The notes below the pieces were generated by a model. It was not told the DNA's origin, searched no databases, and was given only the letters and a program-made list of their open reading frames with translations. A stretch of DNA of 64,000 bases from contig FMBT01000507.1 of the NCBI GenBank assembly GCA_900095095.1, positions 1 through 64,000 of the forward strand, in the 5' to 3' direction. A program made the position numbers and the translations under genes. Positions 55,060 to 64,000 of this stretch are shown piece after piece. The number at the start of each line of letters is the position of its first letter. Within the stretch, counting starts at the first letter, position 1. This DNA comes from Fragilariopsis cylindrus CCMP1102. Lineage: Eukaryota > Bacillariophyta > Bacillariophyceae > Bacillariales > Bacillariaceae.

Positions 55060-58000
55060 CTATCTACTTTGTTCTGGTGATGGAGCTTTGCATTCACGAT
55101 CTCCCATGGTCATATCCTTTCTCTTTCCTTTAGGTTTGGGAATCACAACCGGTTCTTCTTCGATCCATTTCTTTAATTCTACAATCGCACGTTCTAATTG
55201 TCGATCTTTACCTGCATAGGCCTCATGTGGGTCATTATCAACTACAATATCAGGATCAACGCCCATCTGTTCCACACCTAAACCCCAATTAATATGCTCA
55301 TTGAATGTCCAATTTCGGGTGCGGTTGCGATACCACCATCGACTAAATGATTGTCTGATGATAACCATATCCCACCTCCCCACGTACGGGTGCCAATCAA
55401 TTTACCCAAACCAAGTTCCTTGATCCCTCTCGAGACGCCTTCTCCGTCACTGGATGTTTTCTCGTCCAATAAAACAATCACATGTCCCCGAAAGGCAAAG
55501 TGCATGTCCCAATCGAGTCCGCCATTCGTTGCATCGAAATCACGAGATTGCCAATACATCCATGGTTTTCGTTGCAACACATCCAGCACCCACGAGTCGA
55601 TGTTCCCACCACGATTGTGACGAACATCCAAAATAAAACCTTGTTTCTTGTAATTAGGGAAAAATCCTCGTGCGAATGCATCTTCGGCTTGAGCACCTGA
55701 CATATCCCTCATATGGACGTATCCGACCGAAATTCCTGCCTTAGCTGCCAGTTCTTCGGCCTTCTGTTCTGTCTTATATTCCCAAGCACTGTATAATAGA
55801 TCTGCATTCGCACTTGGAGATATTGGAACAGTAATCAGTGACTCGACGGGAGCTTCTGTACCATCATCATCTGTAGTTGCAGCAGTCCCAGATGTCAAAC
55901 GCAAAACATCTAATCGGATACTTCTACCGGATGTACCACGTAGCAGCATATGTATATCTGGGACTGACATCACAGACTCGCCATTGACTCCAACAATGAC
56001 ATCCCCAACTTGTAATCCACGTTGACCACTTAGTCGAAGGGATTGGTCACTTAATGGACTGTATATCGTAACCGAATGATCAATCTTGGTAAAGTCCGGA
56101 TCGGCTTCTGGAATATTCATGACAGTGTATCCTTTCCAGGCAGGAGTGCGTTTCAAAATTGCTCCCAAACTACCAACTTCGTTGACATACTCCAAGTCGT
56201 CATCACCGTGTGTTGGGGAGTTATATTCGCCACCGTAAACGAAGACATGCAATGCACTAAGCTCCGATGCCATTTGAATTAGGACGTCGTCTATTTCTTC
56301 TCGCTTCGTACAGCGCTCTACTAGTGGAAGGAAACGTTCGTGGATCGCAGACCAATCAATACCAGTCATATCCGGATCATAAAAGTAATCCCGAAGCATC
56401 CGCCATGCATCATCGTACATTTGACGATATTCGAGAGAAGGCCAGATACTTAGATGCATCCCTTCCTTATCAACGACATTCTCGTCCAGTACATCATCGG
56501 CCAACAATGATGCGGTCCCTGCGGCAGTATTGGGAACCACACGAATAGCTCCGTCAGGAGAGTATACAAGATAGATAAACTTTCGCGATGCGCTTAATCC
56601 GTAATCGGCAAGACGTCGACTTGTAGCCTGGAAACTCTTGCTTTCGTACTGATCCGATGGATAACCCTCTGCCTGGAACACTTCTACGTGTGTTCCGTCT
56701 TTAGTTAATAGGAGACTACCATCAGGATTCTGACAAAGAATATCATTATAAGCACCCTCTGGGATGGTTGAAAGTCGATAGGCTTTTCGTGCGAATGTCA
56801 GATCGACAGGACCGAAATCAATATCCATGTCAATTGGAAATTCAGCTTCCTCCAAGTGATCCGCATTGATCATCTCATCGTTCTCGTCGTCCTTACTTCT
56901 ATCCTTGCTATCTTCGCCGAGTTGACGATGAATAGTGGTGCTCCTTCGCTTTTGTTTCTCAAAGGCTTTTTCAGCAAAGCCAAAAGCACCAGCTAGAGGA
57001 TGGAGCGTTTCGGCAAGTTTACGCCTTTCACGACGTTCTACCGCAGATGCTGTTTTCTCATCCAACAAGGCTTGGATTAGATCCATACGCTCCAGCAATG
57101 TCTCCACGTGCAATTCTGAAAAGAAGAGAAGATACAAGTTGTTTTGAAGTAGACGTCAAAGACAAAACAAAACAGTTGTGTAAGATTAAACAGGAAAGGG
57201 AAAAGGACACGGTATGTGACGCACGGCTGAGTAATCGCCATCATCATCATCATACACACGTACCTTCGACACCACCACCTCGGAATTGTCCATAGTGGGA
57301 GTCTGATGCTTTGATGTACTTTGCTTGGAATGGAAGTGCGTATACACCATACGTATTAACAAAATGTGGCATCCGTTGCCGGCTACCCCACGGATTAGAT
57401 ACATCAGTCATAATATCACGGTCAGATAAATAGTATAATGTTGTGGCGACATCATCTGGTTCGTCCACTGAAAACAATTTTGACATTGTTTTATTTTGTA
57501 CAAAATTATGTATATCTGTAGGGGTTTTACCCCAATACGCGCTAACCGAATTGAATCTGGATGGCGTTGCTTGAACAATCCGACCAAGAACAATATCGGC
57601 AATCTTATTCTCTTCACCGAGAGGATCACCAAGGTCTGCAATGCTGATAATTTGAAACTGATTACGTGCATTATGTTGAATTGATAAATATCTTCCACCG
57701 GGACTAAATACAAGATCCACCTCATCCCCGACCATAGATTCGTCCAATTCATTTTTCTTGGGTAATACAACGAATTTGACAGATTGCTTTAGTGATGAGG
57801 ATGATTCGCCGCCATCCAGTTCTTGGTATTGAGGTAAGTTCATAACAACAATTCTACCGTCGGTATCCGACCAGGCCATTCTATTACCACATGGGCTCAT
57901 TGCTAACGTATCAGGTTTGATACTACCCAATCCACCATCTTTCGTACTGCCACCTGAAACGAATCCACCAAGAAAAGGTTTTGGTAAACGTTCCATATCA

Positions 58001-61000
58001 ACAAAGAGTGGTGACACACCCGGTTGAGTTTCAACTAAATAGAATGCATGTTCCGCCGTGGACGTTAATGGGTCCGTGGCGAGGATGACCGCAAGACGTC
58101 GATCGGACGTATCATCTTCAACAGGGTTAGGGACGTGCATAGATGCTAAAATACGAGTAACACCGCCCATCATAGCACCAGGTGCGATACGGTACCGTCG
58201 TGCTGGCATATTCTTTCCTGAATCCTTGTAGGATGATATCTCATCATCGACGACGGGTGCAACCCACAACTGCCCCCTTAATGTCATTAACATTTGAATT
58301 GAACCGGTAATAGTTTCAAAAACATCACCGTACTTAAAATGATCTATAATATTAACAGGAACGATCCTTTCTTGTACATTCTGAAAGTCAGAATAGACCA
58401 CAATCGGTAAACGTTTCAATTCGGTAGAATGACCCGAATAATGATCAACATTTAGGTCATCAGCGGCGTTAACGGCACTACGAGAAACAAGATCAGGAGA
58501 TTCGAAGTCGTAATAGTACTTAGCTGGTGGTTCGGTACTGTTATCAATATTGTCAAAACTTGTAATGTTAATTCCCAAATCGTCATCAATTTCCAATGAT
58601 TCAACAGTTACGGTGGTGGTGGTGGTAGGACTTCCATCATCATTTTGATCTACAGGGTAGTAGCATCTATGATGGTGTTCTTTGTAGTGACATTGTCTTC
58701 CTCTGTCGTATCAGGAACAATTGCGGGGACCGTTTCAGGAAGCTTATCATTATCTTCCTCCTCCGTTGCTTTTTCCTTGGATACCGTCCCGGTATCGTCC
58801 TCATTGGCAGTATCACTCGTATCAGCAGTATTACCGCTCGTTAATGTTGATGACGTAGTTGTTGTTCCTGCAAGTGCGTTCTCTGTATTCTTCGCTACAG
58901 GAGAAAGATCCTTCTCGGCAGTAGTGGTCGTCGTTACCGATGATGATGTATTGTTGGTATCGTCCTCCATAGCAACGGCACTTTTGGTTTTATTGTTATC
59001 CGATTTTTCCTTTACTCCTACTTTATCCTTTAATGCACCGGTTGTCATCGTTGTCGTATTATTTTCTTCCTTTTCTCCTTTTTCGTCGTTATCGTCACCG
59101 GTACTACCATCTTCCTGTTCTAAAGATCTTTGCCTACGATTATTATTCTCAGCAGAATTAGAATCATTATATTTTTCAATTTTAGATTGTATATCATTAT
59201 TGGACATGAAATATAAATCAGCACCAATCCTTACAACTAAATTTCCTGTAATGGAATCAACAGTATACTCTCGTATTGTCCTTCCTTCAAAATCACAGGA
59301 TGTATCAGTAATTTGTATTAAATCATTTGTGGAATACAATTCTATATTATCATTCAAACGTAATGCCCAAACATTCATCCGATCAGGGACCCATACTGGA
59401 TGTGATTCAACAGTATTCCGTCCACGATCGGATAAGAAGAATAAGTAATGATGATGATCTTCACCAATTTATGATGATATAATTGTGGTGATTTACTTGT
59501 TCCTTTATATCCATCATCAGTAAATAATCGTTGTGACGATAACGATAATGACGAATTAGAGTCATCGTCATCACTATTGTCATTATTGTCACAATATTTC
59601 CATAAATTTTCTGCAGTACCGCCAACATATCGAATAGTATGTGATGATTGATTAATCCGGACAAAGTACCAACATTTATTATATCGTGTTGCATCAATTG
59701 CCTGTGCTAATGGGATTGGTTCAATTTCAAGTACTGATGGTGAATTTGCATTTGCATTTGCTGAATTTGATGAACCTGTTGCTTTTGTTTCTGATGATGA
59801 TGATACTAATGCTGATAGATGAATTATATATAATCTATTATCAGGTAATGATGAATCATTTGATAATGCACGAAATACTAATGCATTATAATTACCATCA
59901 TTATTTGTTGACGTCCAACCAATAATACCACTAACACCACCAGCACCAACATCCCAATATGTTAATCGGATTGGTACTTGTAATGATTTCTTTTTCATTT
60001 CATTACCAGATGATAAATCCATTAAATACACATCTCTACGTCCTGAATATGTTGCTGTATACGCTATTAACGGTAATGTTGGATGCCACTTAGGATCAAT
60101 TATATTACCAATTGTTGTTGTTACTTTTGATGCTGATATCATTGAATCAAAAGTATTCGTATTAGTATTAGTATTAGTATTAGTATTAGTATTAGAACCA
60201 GAATTAGAATTAGTAGAAGAAAGTTGGGTGACGTAGATATCTCCTTCGGATAAAAATACTAAACGATTATCCACTAGATGTGGATGTGTTAAAAATCCAA
60301 CACCACCAGCACCAATAGCGGAGGAGTCGTCACTATTGAACTGCGGTGGGGTAAGGAAAAGATTATTATTCCCTGTTCCTCCTGGTGGAATATTGAATGG
60401 ATTATTATTATTATTCGATGCATCATTATCATCATCAGTATTACTATTAGCAAGTACAGTATTCGGATCGTATCGAACTGTGATCGATTTCTTTTTCTTT
60501 TTAATTTCTGTTCAATAATATCAGTAATCTCAGTTTCATTCATCATTGTTAATGTTTCATTTATAGTTTGTTGTTCGTCACACATACTAATACTATTGTT
60601 CGGTGGTGTTGCAATTAATAAATCAGGTTTGGCACTCCCTAGTAGAAATCCAGTCGTACCAATTAACATCATTGCTGTGACAATCACAATAGTTGACATA
60701 AAAATGAACAACAGGAATTACCAAGAATCATACTACGACCTACAAAACTACTGCTTGAGTTGTTATTTGATTGTTGTGGATTATTATTTGTCAGAACACT
60801 TTCATAGGAACCTCTTGTACGACGTGTAGTACGCATTAATCCTGGGTTTTCATCATCACTGCCGTTGCCGTTGTTTTCGTTTCCTAGTACTGCTCCTCCA
60901 TCTTCCAAATCATCAGAGGCATGTGAATCGGAATAATCGTCATTACCGCCGTTCATGGTGGTGGTGGTGGTGGTGTTGTGGTGGTGGTGGTGGTTGTGAT

Positions 61001-61067
61001 TGATTGAAGAATAATTCTCGTGCTGCTTGTATTTGTTTTGAGTTTGACGTTGATCTTCAGAATTCAT
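55060..61067 (-). CDS. Tricorn protease homologue with N-terminal membrane anchor
   Basis: Tricorn is a large self-compartmentalising serine protease of archaea and bacteria, with homologues in some algae and plants. The start is taken at 61067 (MNSEDQRQTQ); an alternative ATG is at 61154. A type II anchor (STIVIVTAMMLIGTTGFLLG) at about 60700-60620 is followed by beta-propeller repeats (FLTHPHLVDNRLVFLSEGDI; IDPKWHPTLPLIAYTATYSG; PHYLFFLSDRGRN-like near 59460; MNVWALRLND; SPCGNRMAWSDTDGRIVVMN). After a GT/AG intron (57116-57263) come a PDZ domain (GLQVGDVIVGVNGESV, about 56000) and the S41-type core: LDVRHNRGGNIDSW, the Ser motif SSDGEGVSRGIKELG, and GVDPDIVVDNDP. Single-base breaks lie near 60700, 60515, 59468, 58665 and 55310. 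Confidence 0.8.
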
Positions 61068-61586
61068 AAGAGGACGATGTCGACAGTAAAAGCGTATGGC
61101 GAGTAACCGCTGGAGTGACCGAGGATACAATTGTGATTGTATATTGATTGCCACACGTTGTTGTGTCTTTTTTTTATTTTTTAAGGGAATGAATGCTTTA
61201 GAGAGTTTCCTCTCAAAAATTTTCAGGGAAAATCGTTTTCCAAATTCAAATATATGAGATCGCTCTCCTGTGTTTGTCTTATTGTCTTCGTTTTATATAG
61301 TATGTCTGATGAAATAGAGTACAGTAAATGCTTCTTGTACAGCTTTGAAAGTTTGAGAAGCTTTGCTTTGTTAGATGATGTGCATTTACGGCTATCTGAA
61401 TAAATTTCAAAAATGCCTTTTTTTTTTAAAACGTGATCTTCTCTTTAAATTATTCTGAAAAAATCGAGCAGCGTAACACAAAATCACCCCCTCCCCCTCC
61501 TGAATCTCAACTCAATTTATTTCATGGCATGATAATATTCAAATATTGGTGGGTGCTACAGTAGTACTGTACTCCATATATAGATT
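61068..61586. other. 5' flank of the Tricorn gene and intergenic sequence
   Basis: AT-rich with CCCCCTCCCCCTCC near 61486. Nothing coding is supported apart from a possible 29-residue N-terminal extension of the Tricorn homologue up to 61154. Confidence 0.4.
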
Positions 61587-61742
61587 ATGGTATCCGTGAC
61601 AAGATCACTTCCGATTCTCAGTCGGGACCTTACTCCACTCAAGCGGAAAGCAAAGGATGCATTTAGCAAATTGAATGAGGATACAGAGAATTGGCTTTAC
61701 GAAGATGGGTTCGATGTGACAAAGAAGTGGTATGTAAGATAA
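61587..61742 (+). pseudogene. Orphan HSP110/HSP70-like C-terminal fragment
   Basis: A 51-residue frame from ATG at 61587 to TAA at 61740-61742. It contains AFSKLNEDTENWLYEDGFDV followed by TKKWY. This matches the lid/C-terminal helix of HSP110-type HSP70 proteins, where the segment reads as a conserved 'N-E-T-E-x-W-L-Y-E-x-G-x-D' pattern. No nucleotide-binding or substrate-binding domain lies nearby. GTAAGA directly follows the last Tyr codon, so an exon ending at 61733 is possible, but no downstream continuation is visible before the next fragment. Most likely a gene remnant or captured exon. Confidence 0.5.
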
Positions 61743-62144
61743 TGTTCAATATTTGGTACTAGTAGAATTGCAAGATGTGAACTAAAAGGAGGATGAGCAA
61801 TCAAAGATATTAACAGCTTTCAAGCTATAACGAATTTTTCGGCTTTTTCTTATTTTTTTTACTAGTAAATTCAAACGCTAATTTTCCAAAAAAATAAATA
61901 ACTTAGAATATTATCCTAGGTGGAAACCTAGTAGAAGACAAAAGCATTCACCCTATTAGATTGCACTAGATCGACTCGGACTAACGACCTCAGTTACTAA
62001 TAATATCAATCTAGCCAAATCCATTGGAATCTGTGGAAGATTTTACTACACTGAAGATTTACAAGCAAATTGAGTACATAAACCATAAAGTGCGCTAAAT
62101 TAGCACGCACTAAATACAGTGATTTTCGATCGAAATCAATATTG
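61743..62144. other. AT-rich intergenic
   Basis: No gene is supported. A short inverted pair (GTGCGCTAAATTAGCACGCAC) lies at about 62089-62109. Confidence 0.4.
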
Positions 62145-62910
62145 TTAATGGGAAATACAACAAAGCCAAAAAGGGAATCCTTTTTCCACAGTACACTGCT
62201 CACATTGATAGACTGTTTTATAAGGTCTTTTTACTATGGCTTTGCTCTTGAGATCTGCACATTTTTCGTATTTACAGTAGGGTCCACTTCCAGGTTTATC
62301 ATTATCCTTACTCCTTACAAGACATGGCATTGGTTGATGAACACAATCAGGCTGTAGCTTCTGTCGCTTCTTAAAAGCTTGTTGTTTTTGGAGCTTATTC
62401 CTACTACTAACCTTGAGCAGTAGTTGAAGATGAACGAGGTGTACCAATATCAGTTAGAATTCTAGTTCCTTGGGCTCCTGGAGAAGAAAAGGGTTGGGTA
62501 AATGAATCAGATCTTATACTTCTACCATCAACTGAAGTAGAAGTAGTAATATCCTTTGTGGCACTTGGTGGAGGTCCTATATCCCGATGTCACATAGGAT
62601 CACCTCTTTGAAGAAGAGAGTATGTCAGATTATGTATACATTCTTTCAAAGGCATCTCTTTCCTTCCAGGATGGACCATCTTATAAATTGCGCGGCTCAT
62701 TTTCGCGTCTCTCCGATCCAAACACTGGTGGGCCGAAATTAAGTAGGTACAGGCAAGTGAGGGTGTCCGTTGGACTGTTACAAATCCCAAGGGAGTAGTA
62801 TTAAGTATATAAAAAGACACGTGCCCTTGAACGGAGATGCACTGTGTCTCAATAGGGGGTATAAGACCATTTTTTGACTGAATAACACCCCAAAGAAAAA
62901 AGTACCCCAA
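62145..62910 (-). pseudogene. Transposase-derived fragment, PiggyBac-like zinc ribbon (degenerate)
   Basis: Two minus-strand frames lie in series. The first (62910-62590) contains CLDRRDAKMSRAIYKMV. It is followed by a stop and a readable Ser/Thr-rich spacer in a neighbouring frame (STSVDGRSIRSDSFTQPFSS, about 62530-62470). The second (62447-62145) has paired Cys motifs (CVHQPMPC, YCKYEKCADL) and KTVYQCEQCTVEKG followed by WLC. Such a Cys-x2-Cys array after a basic linker is typical of the C-terminal zinc ribbon of PiggyBac-type transposases (DDE_Tnp_1_7). The catalytic Asp residues are not seen and several stops interrupt the reading. A decayed element is the best guess; the family assignment is tentative. 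Confidence 0.4.
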
Positions 62911-63341
62911 ATACCTGCGCCATTAATGGAGCAGTAGCTTGAAAGCTGTTAAGACTTGAAGTCTAAACAGCAACAACAGCAATCAACAAAAGCACATGAT
63001 GTGACAGTGTTGTCTGCTTTTGATACAAAAATAATATCCAACAACGCAAATAGACTATGTATAATCAATAACGTGAAACAACAAGAACTGTTCACAAAAA
63101 CATTTTTTTTTAAATACAGTACCGGTAGGAGAGATAAAAGGGGAATAGGGTTATTTAGGGGGAGAATTGGTGAAATGGATAGGAATCACCATCTCGAACA
63201 GCGTTACAGTCTGAGTCAGTCGTCGTCTTCCCGTAGTATCTCGTGGTAAAGTATTCTTGTCGCGTGCCAATACTTCAAGCTTCTTCAACGGAACCTAACT
63301 TATTTATTAAAAAATCCTACTTTTTAACTTCAATAATTTAA

Positions 63342-63381
63342 ACTTCTCATTTCAGTGTTACACTTTTCATTTTCAGTGTTC
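63342..63381 (-). repeat. Third copy of the dispersed 40-bp repeat
   Basis: The reverse complement closely matches 27369-27408 (GAACACTGAAAATGAAAAGT, then GTAACACTGAAATGAGAAGT), with only a few differences, some 36 kb away and in the opposite orientation. Confidence 0.75.
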
Positions 63382-63457
63382 TATTTTTTGTTCTCTTTCA
63401 TATTATTATTATTAAAATAGGCTATGTGATGTACTTCAAGTAGTTGAATGTTGTGAT

Positions 63458-63631
63458 TCTTCGCGTTTACTATCACAACTCCAATTACTCTAAAGCAAGA
63501 TATCTTCGCGTTTACTATCAGAACTTCAAGACTAAAGCAAGATGTCTTCGCATTTTACTTTCACAACTTCCAGACTAAAGCAAGATGTCTTCGCGTTTAC
63601 TATCACAACTTCCAAGACTAAAGCAAGATGT
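63458..63631 (+). repeat. Four tandem units of 42-45 bp
   Basis: Units start at 63458, 63503, 63545 and 63588. Each begins TCTTCGCGTTTACTATCA and ends CTAAAGCAAGATG, with small indels between units. Not coding, as unit lengths are not multiples of three. Confidence 0.9.
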
Positions 63632-64000
63632 TACTCGTAGTTTTTCAGATACAAGTAGACACAACGATAAACCTACCTTGTATGCGGGAATACTCTAATT
63701 ATTACCACCCCCCAGTCGCACAGAAGAAAAATCTAAACTTCGGTTGCCTAGTAACTTTCTAACTATCTAGTGACTCAGAATAATATCAACATCGAGATTG
63801 AAGCTTAGGAGTTGTTGTTGTATGAGGTACTTAATACTGCTCAAGCTTTAGATCGTTTTCGACCTCATTGGCCGAGCTAATATCAAAATGATTCAAAGAA
63901 GGAATACCGTCACGTAGCGGTCCATAATATCCAAAACGATAAATTCTCTACATCGTACAGGCAGACACCACGATAAACTTTTTTAAAACGAAGAACGTTT

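Larger units (their letters stand above)
62911..64000. other. Gene-free right end with repeats
   Basis: No gene is supported. It contains a third copy of the dispersed 40-bp repeat (63342-63381, inverted) and a four-unit tandem repeat (63458-63631), then AT-rich unique sequence. Confidence 0.5.

Noticed and set aside
58645-59448. 267-codon plus-strand Ser/Val-rich frame opposite Tricorn
   Set aside because: Antisense shadow of the acidic/Thr-rich insertion of the Tricorn homologue; the minus-strand frame continues into clear propeller repeats on both sides.
5845-60711. Programmed +1 frameshifting as a general decoding rule
   Set aside because: Breaks go in both directions, share no common slippery site or stop codon, and several long genes have none. 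Base errors or recent indels fit better.

Overview
This window looks like nuclear DNA of a stramenopile alga, most likely a diatom. The evidence is: AT-rich, intron-poor eukaryotic genes with GT/AG introns of roughly 70 to 190 bp; many N-termini that pair a signal peptide with an ASAF-like phenylalanine junction (plastid targeting through a secondary plastid); low-complexity Asn, Asp, Ser and Gln runs; and gene types expected in algae (phytol kinase, TupA-like ATP-grasp, class C GPCR, Tricorn homologue). No bacterial operons, rRNA genes or CRISPR arrays were seen. All family names below rest on reading motifs by eye.

Layout. 0-5 kb: a plastid-type double thioredoxin-fold protein, a decayed MYND zinc-finger gene on the minus strand, then an empty stretch. 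5.4-9.8 kb: exocyst subunit Sec5. 10.3-13.7 kb: MUS81 nuclease with a very long tail. 14.3-18.5 kb: roadblock dynein light chain, a 371-bp inverted-repeat element, a 2-oxoglutarate oxygenase and a membrane protein. 19-22.6 kb: a four-exon MFS transporter and a membrane-anchored Nudix protein. 23.5-30 kb: repeat-rich, poorly recognised genes separated by a 2.2-kb gene-free stretch. 31-44.6 kb: a dense block of an SDR, an uncharacterised protein, a DUF599 protein, a 5'-truncated pectinacetylesterase, a TupA-like protein, a phytol kinase, a DEAD-box helicase and an armadillo-like protein. 44.6-49.3 kb: a repeat-rich accessory stretch with fragments. 49.4-61 kb: a GABA-B-type GPCR, an M76/ATP23-like gene and a Tricorn protease homologue. 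61-64 kb: an HSP110-like fragment, a PiggyBac-like fragment and tandem repeats.

A striking property is the number of single-base reading-frame breaks inside otherwise well-preserved genes. They occur in Sec5, the GPCR ectodomain, Tricorn, ATP23, pectinacetylesterase, MFS, Nudix, MYND and others. Many lie at or next to short homopolymers, and the protein on each side of the break remains clearly conserved. Uncorrected long-read base errors are the simplest explanation for most of them. A few loci also lack whole domains (pectinacetylesterase) or key residues (ATP23-like), or are tiny orphans (HSP110-like), and those look like real decay or divergence. There is no operon logic: neighbours are functionally unrelated, often arranged as convergent or divergent pairs.
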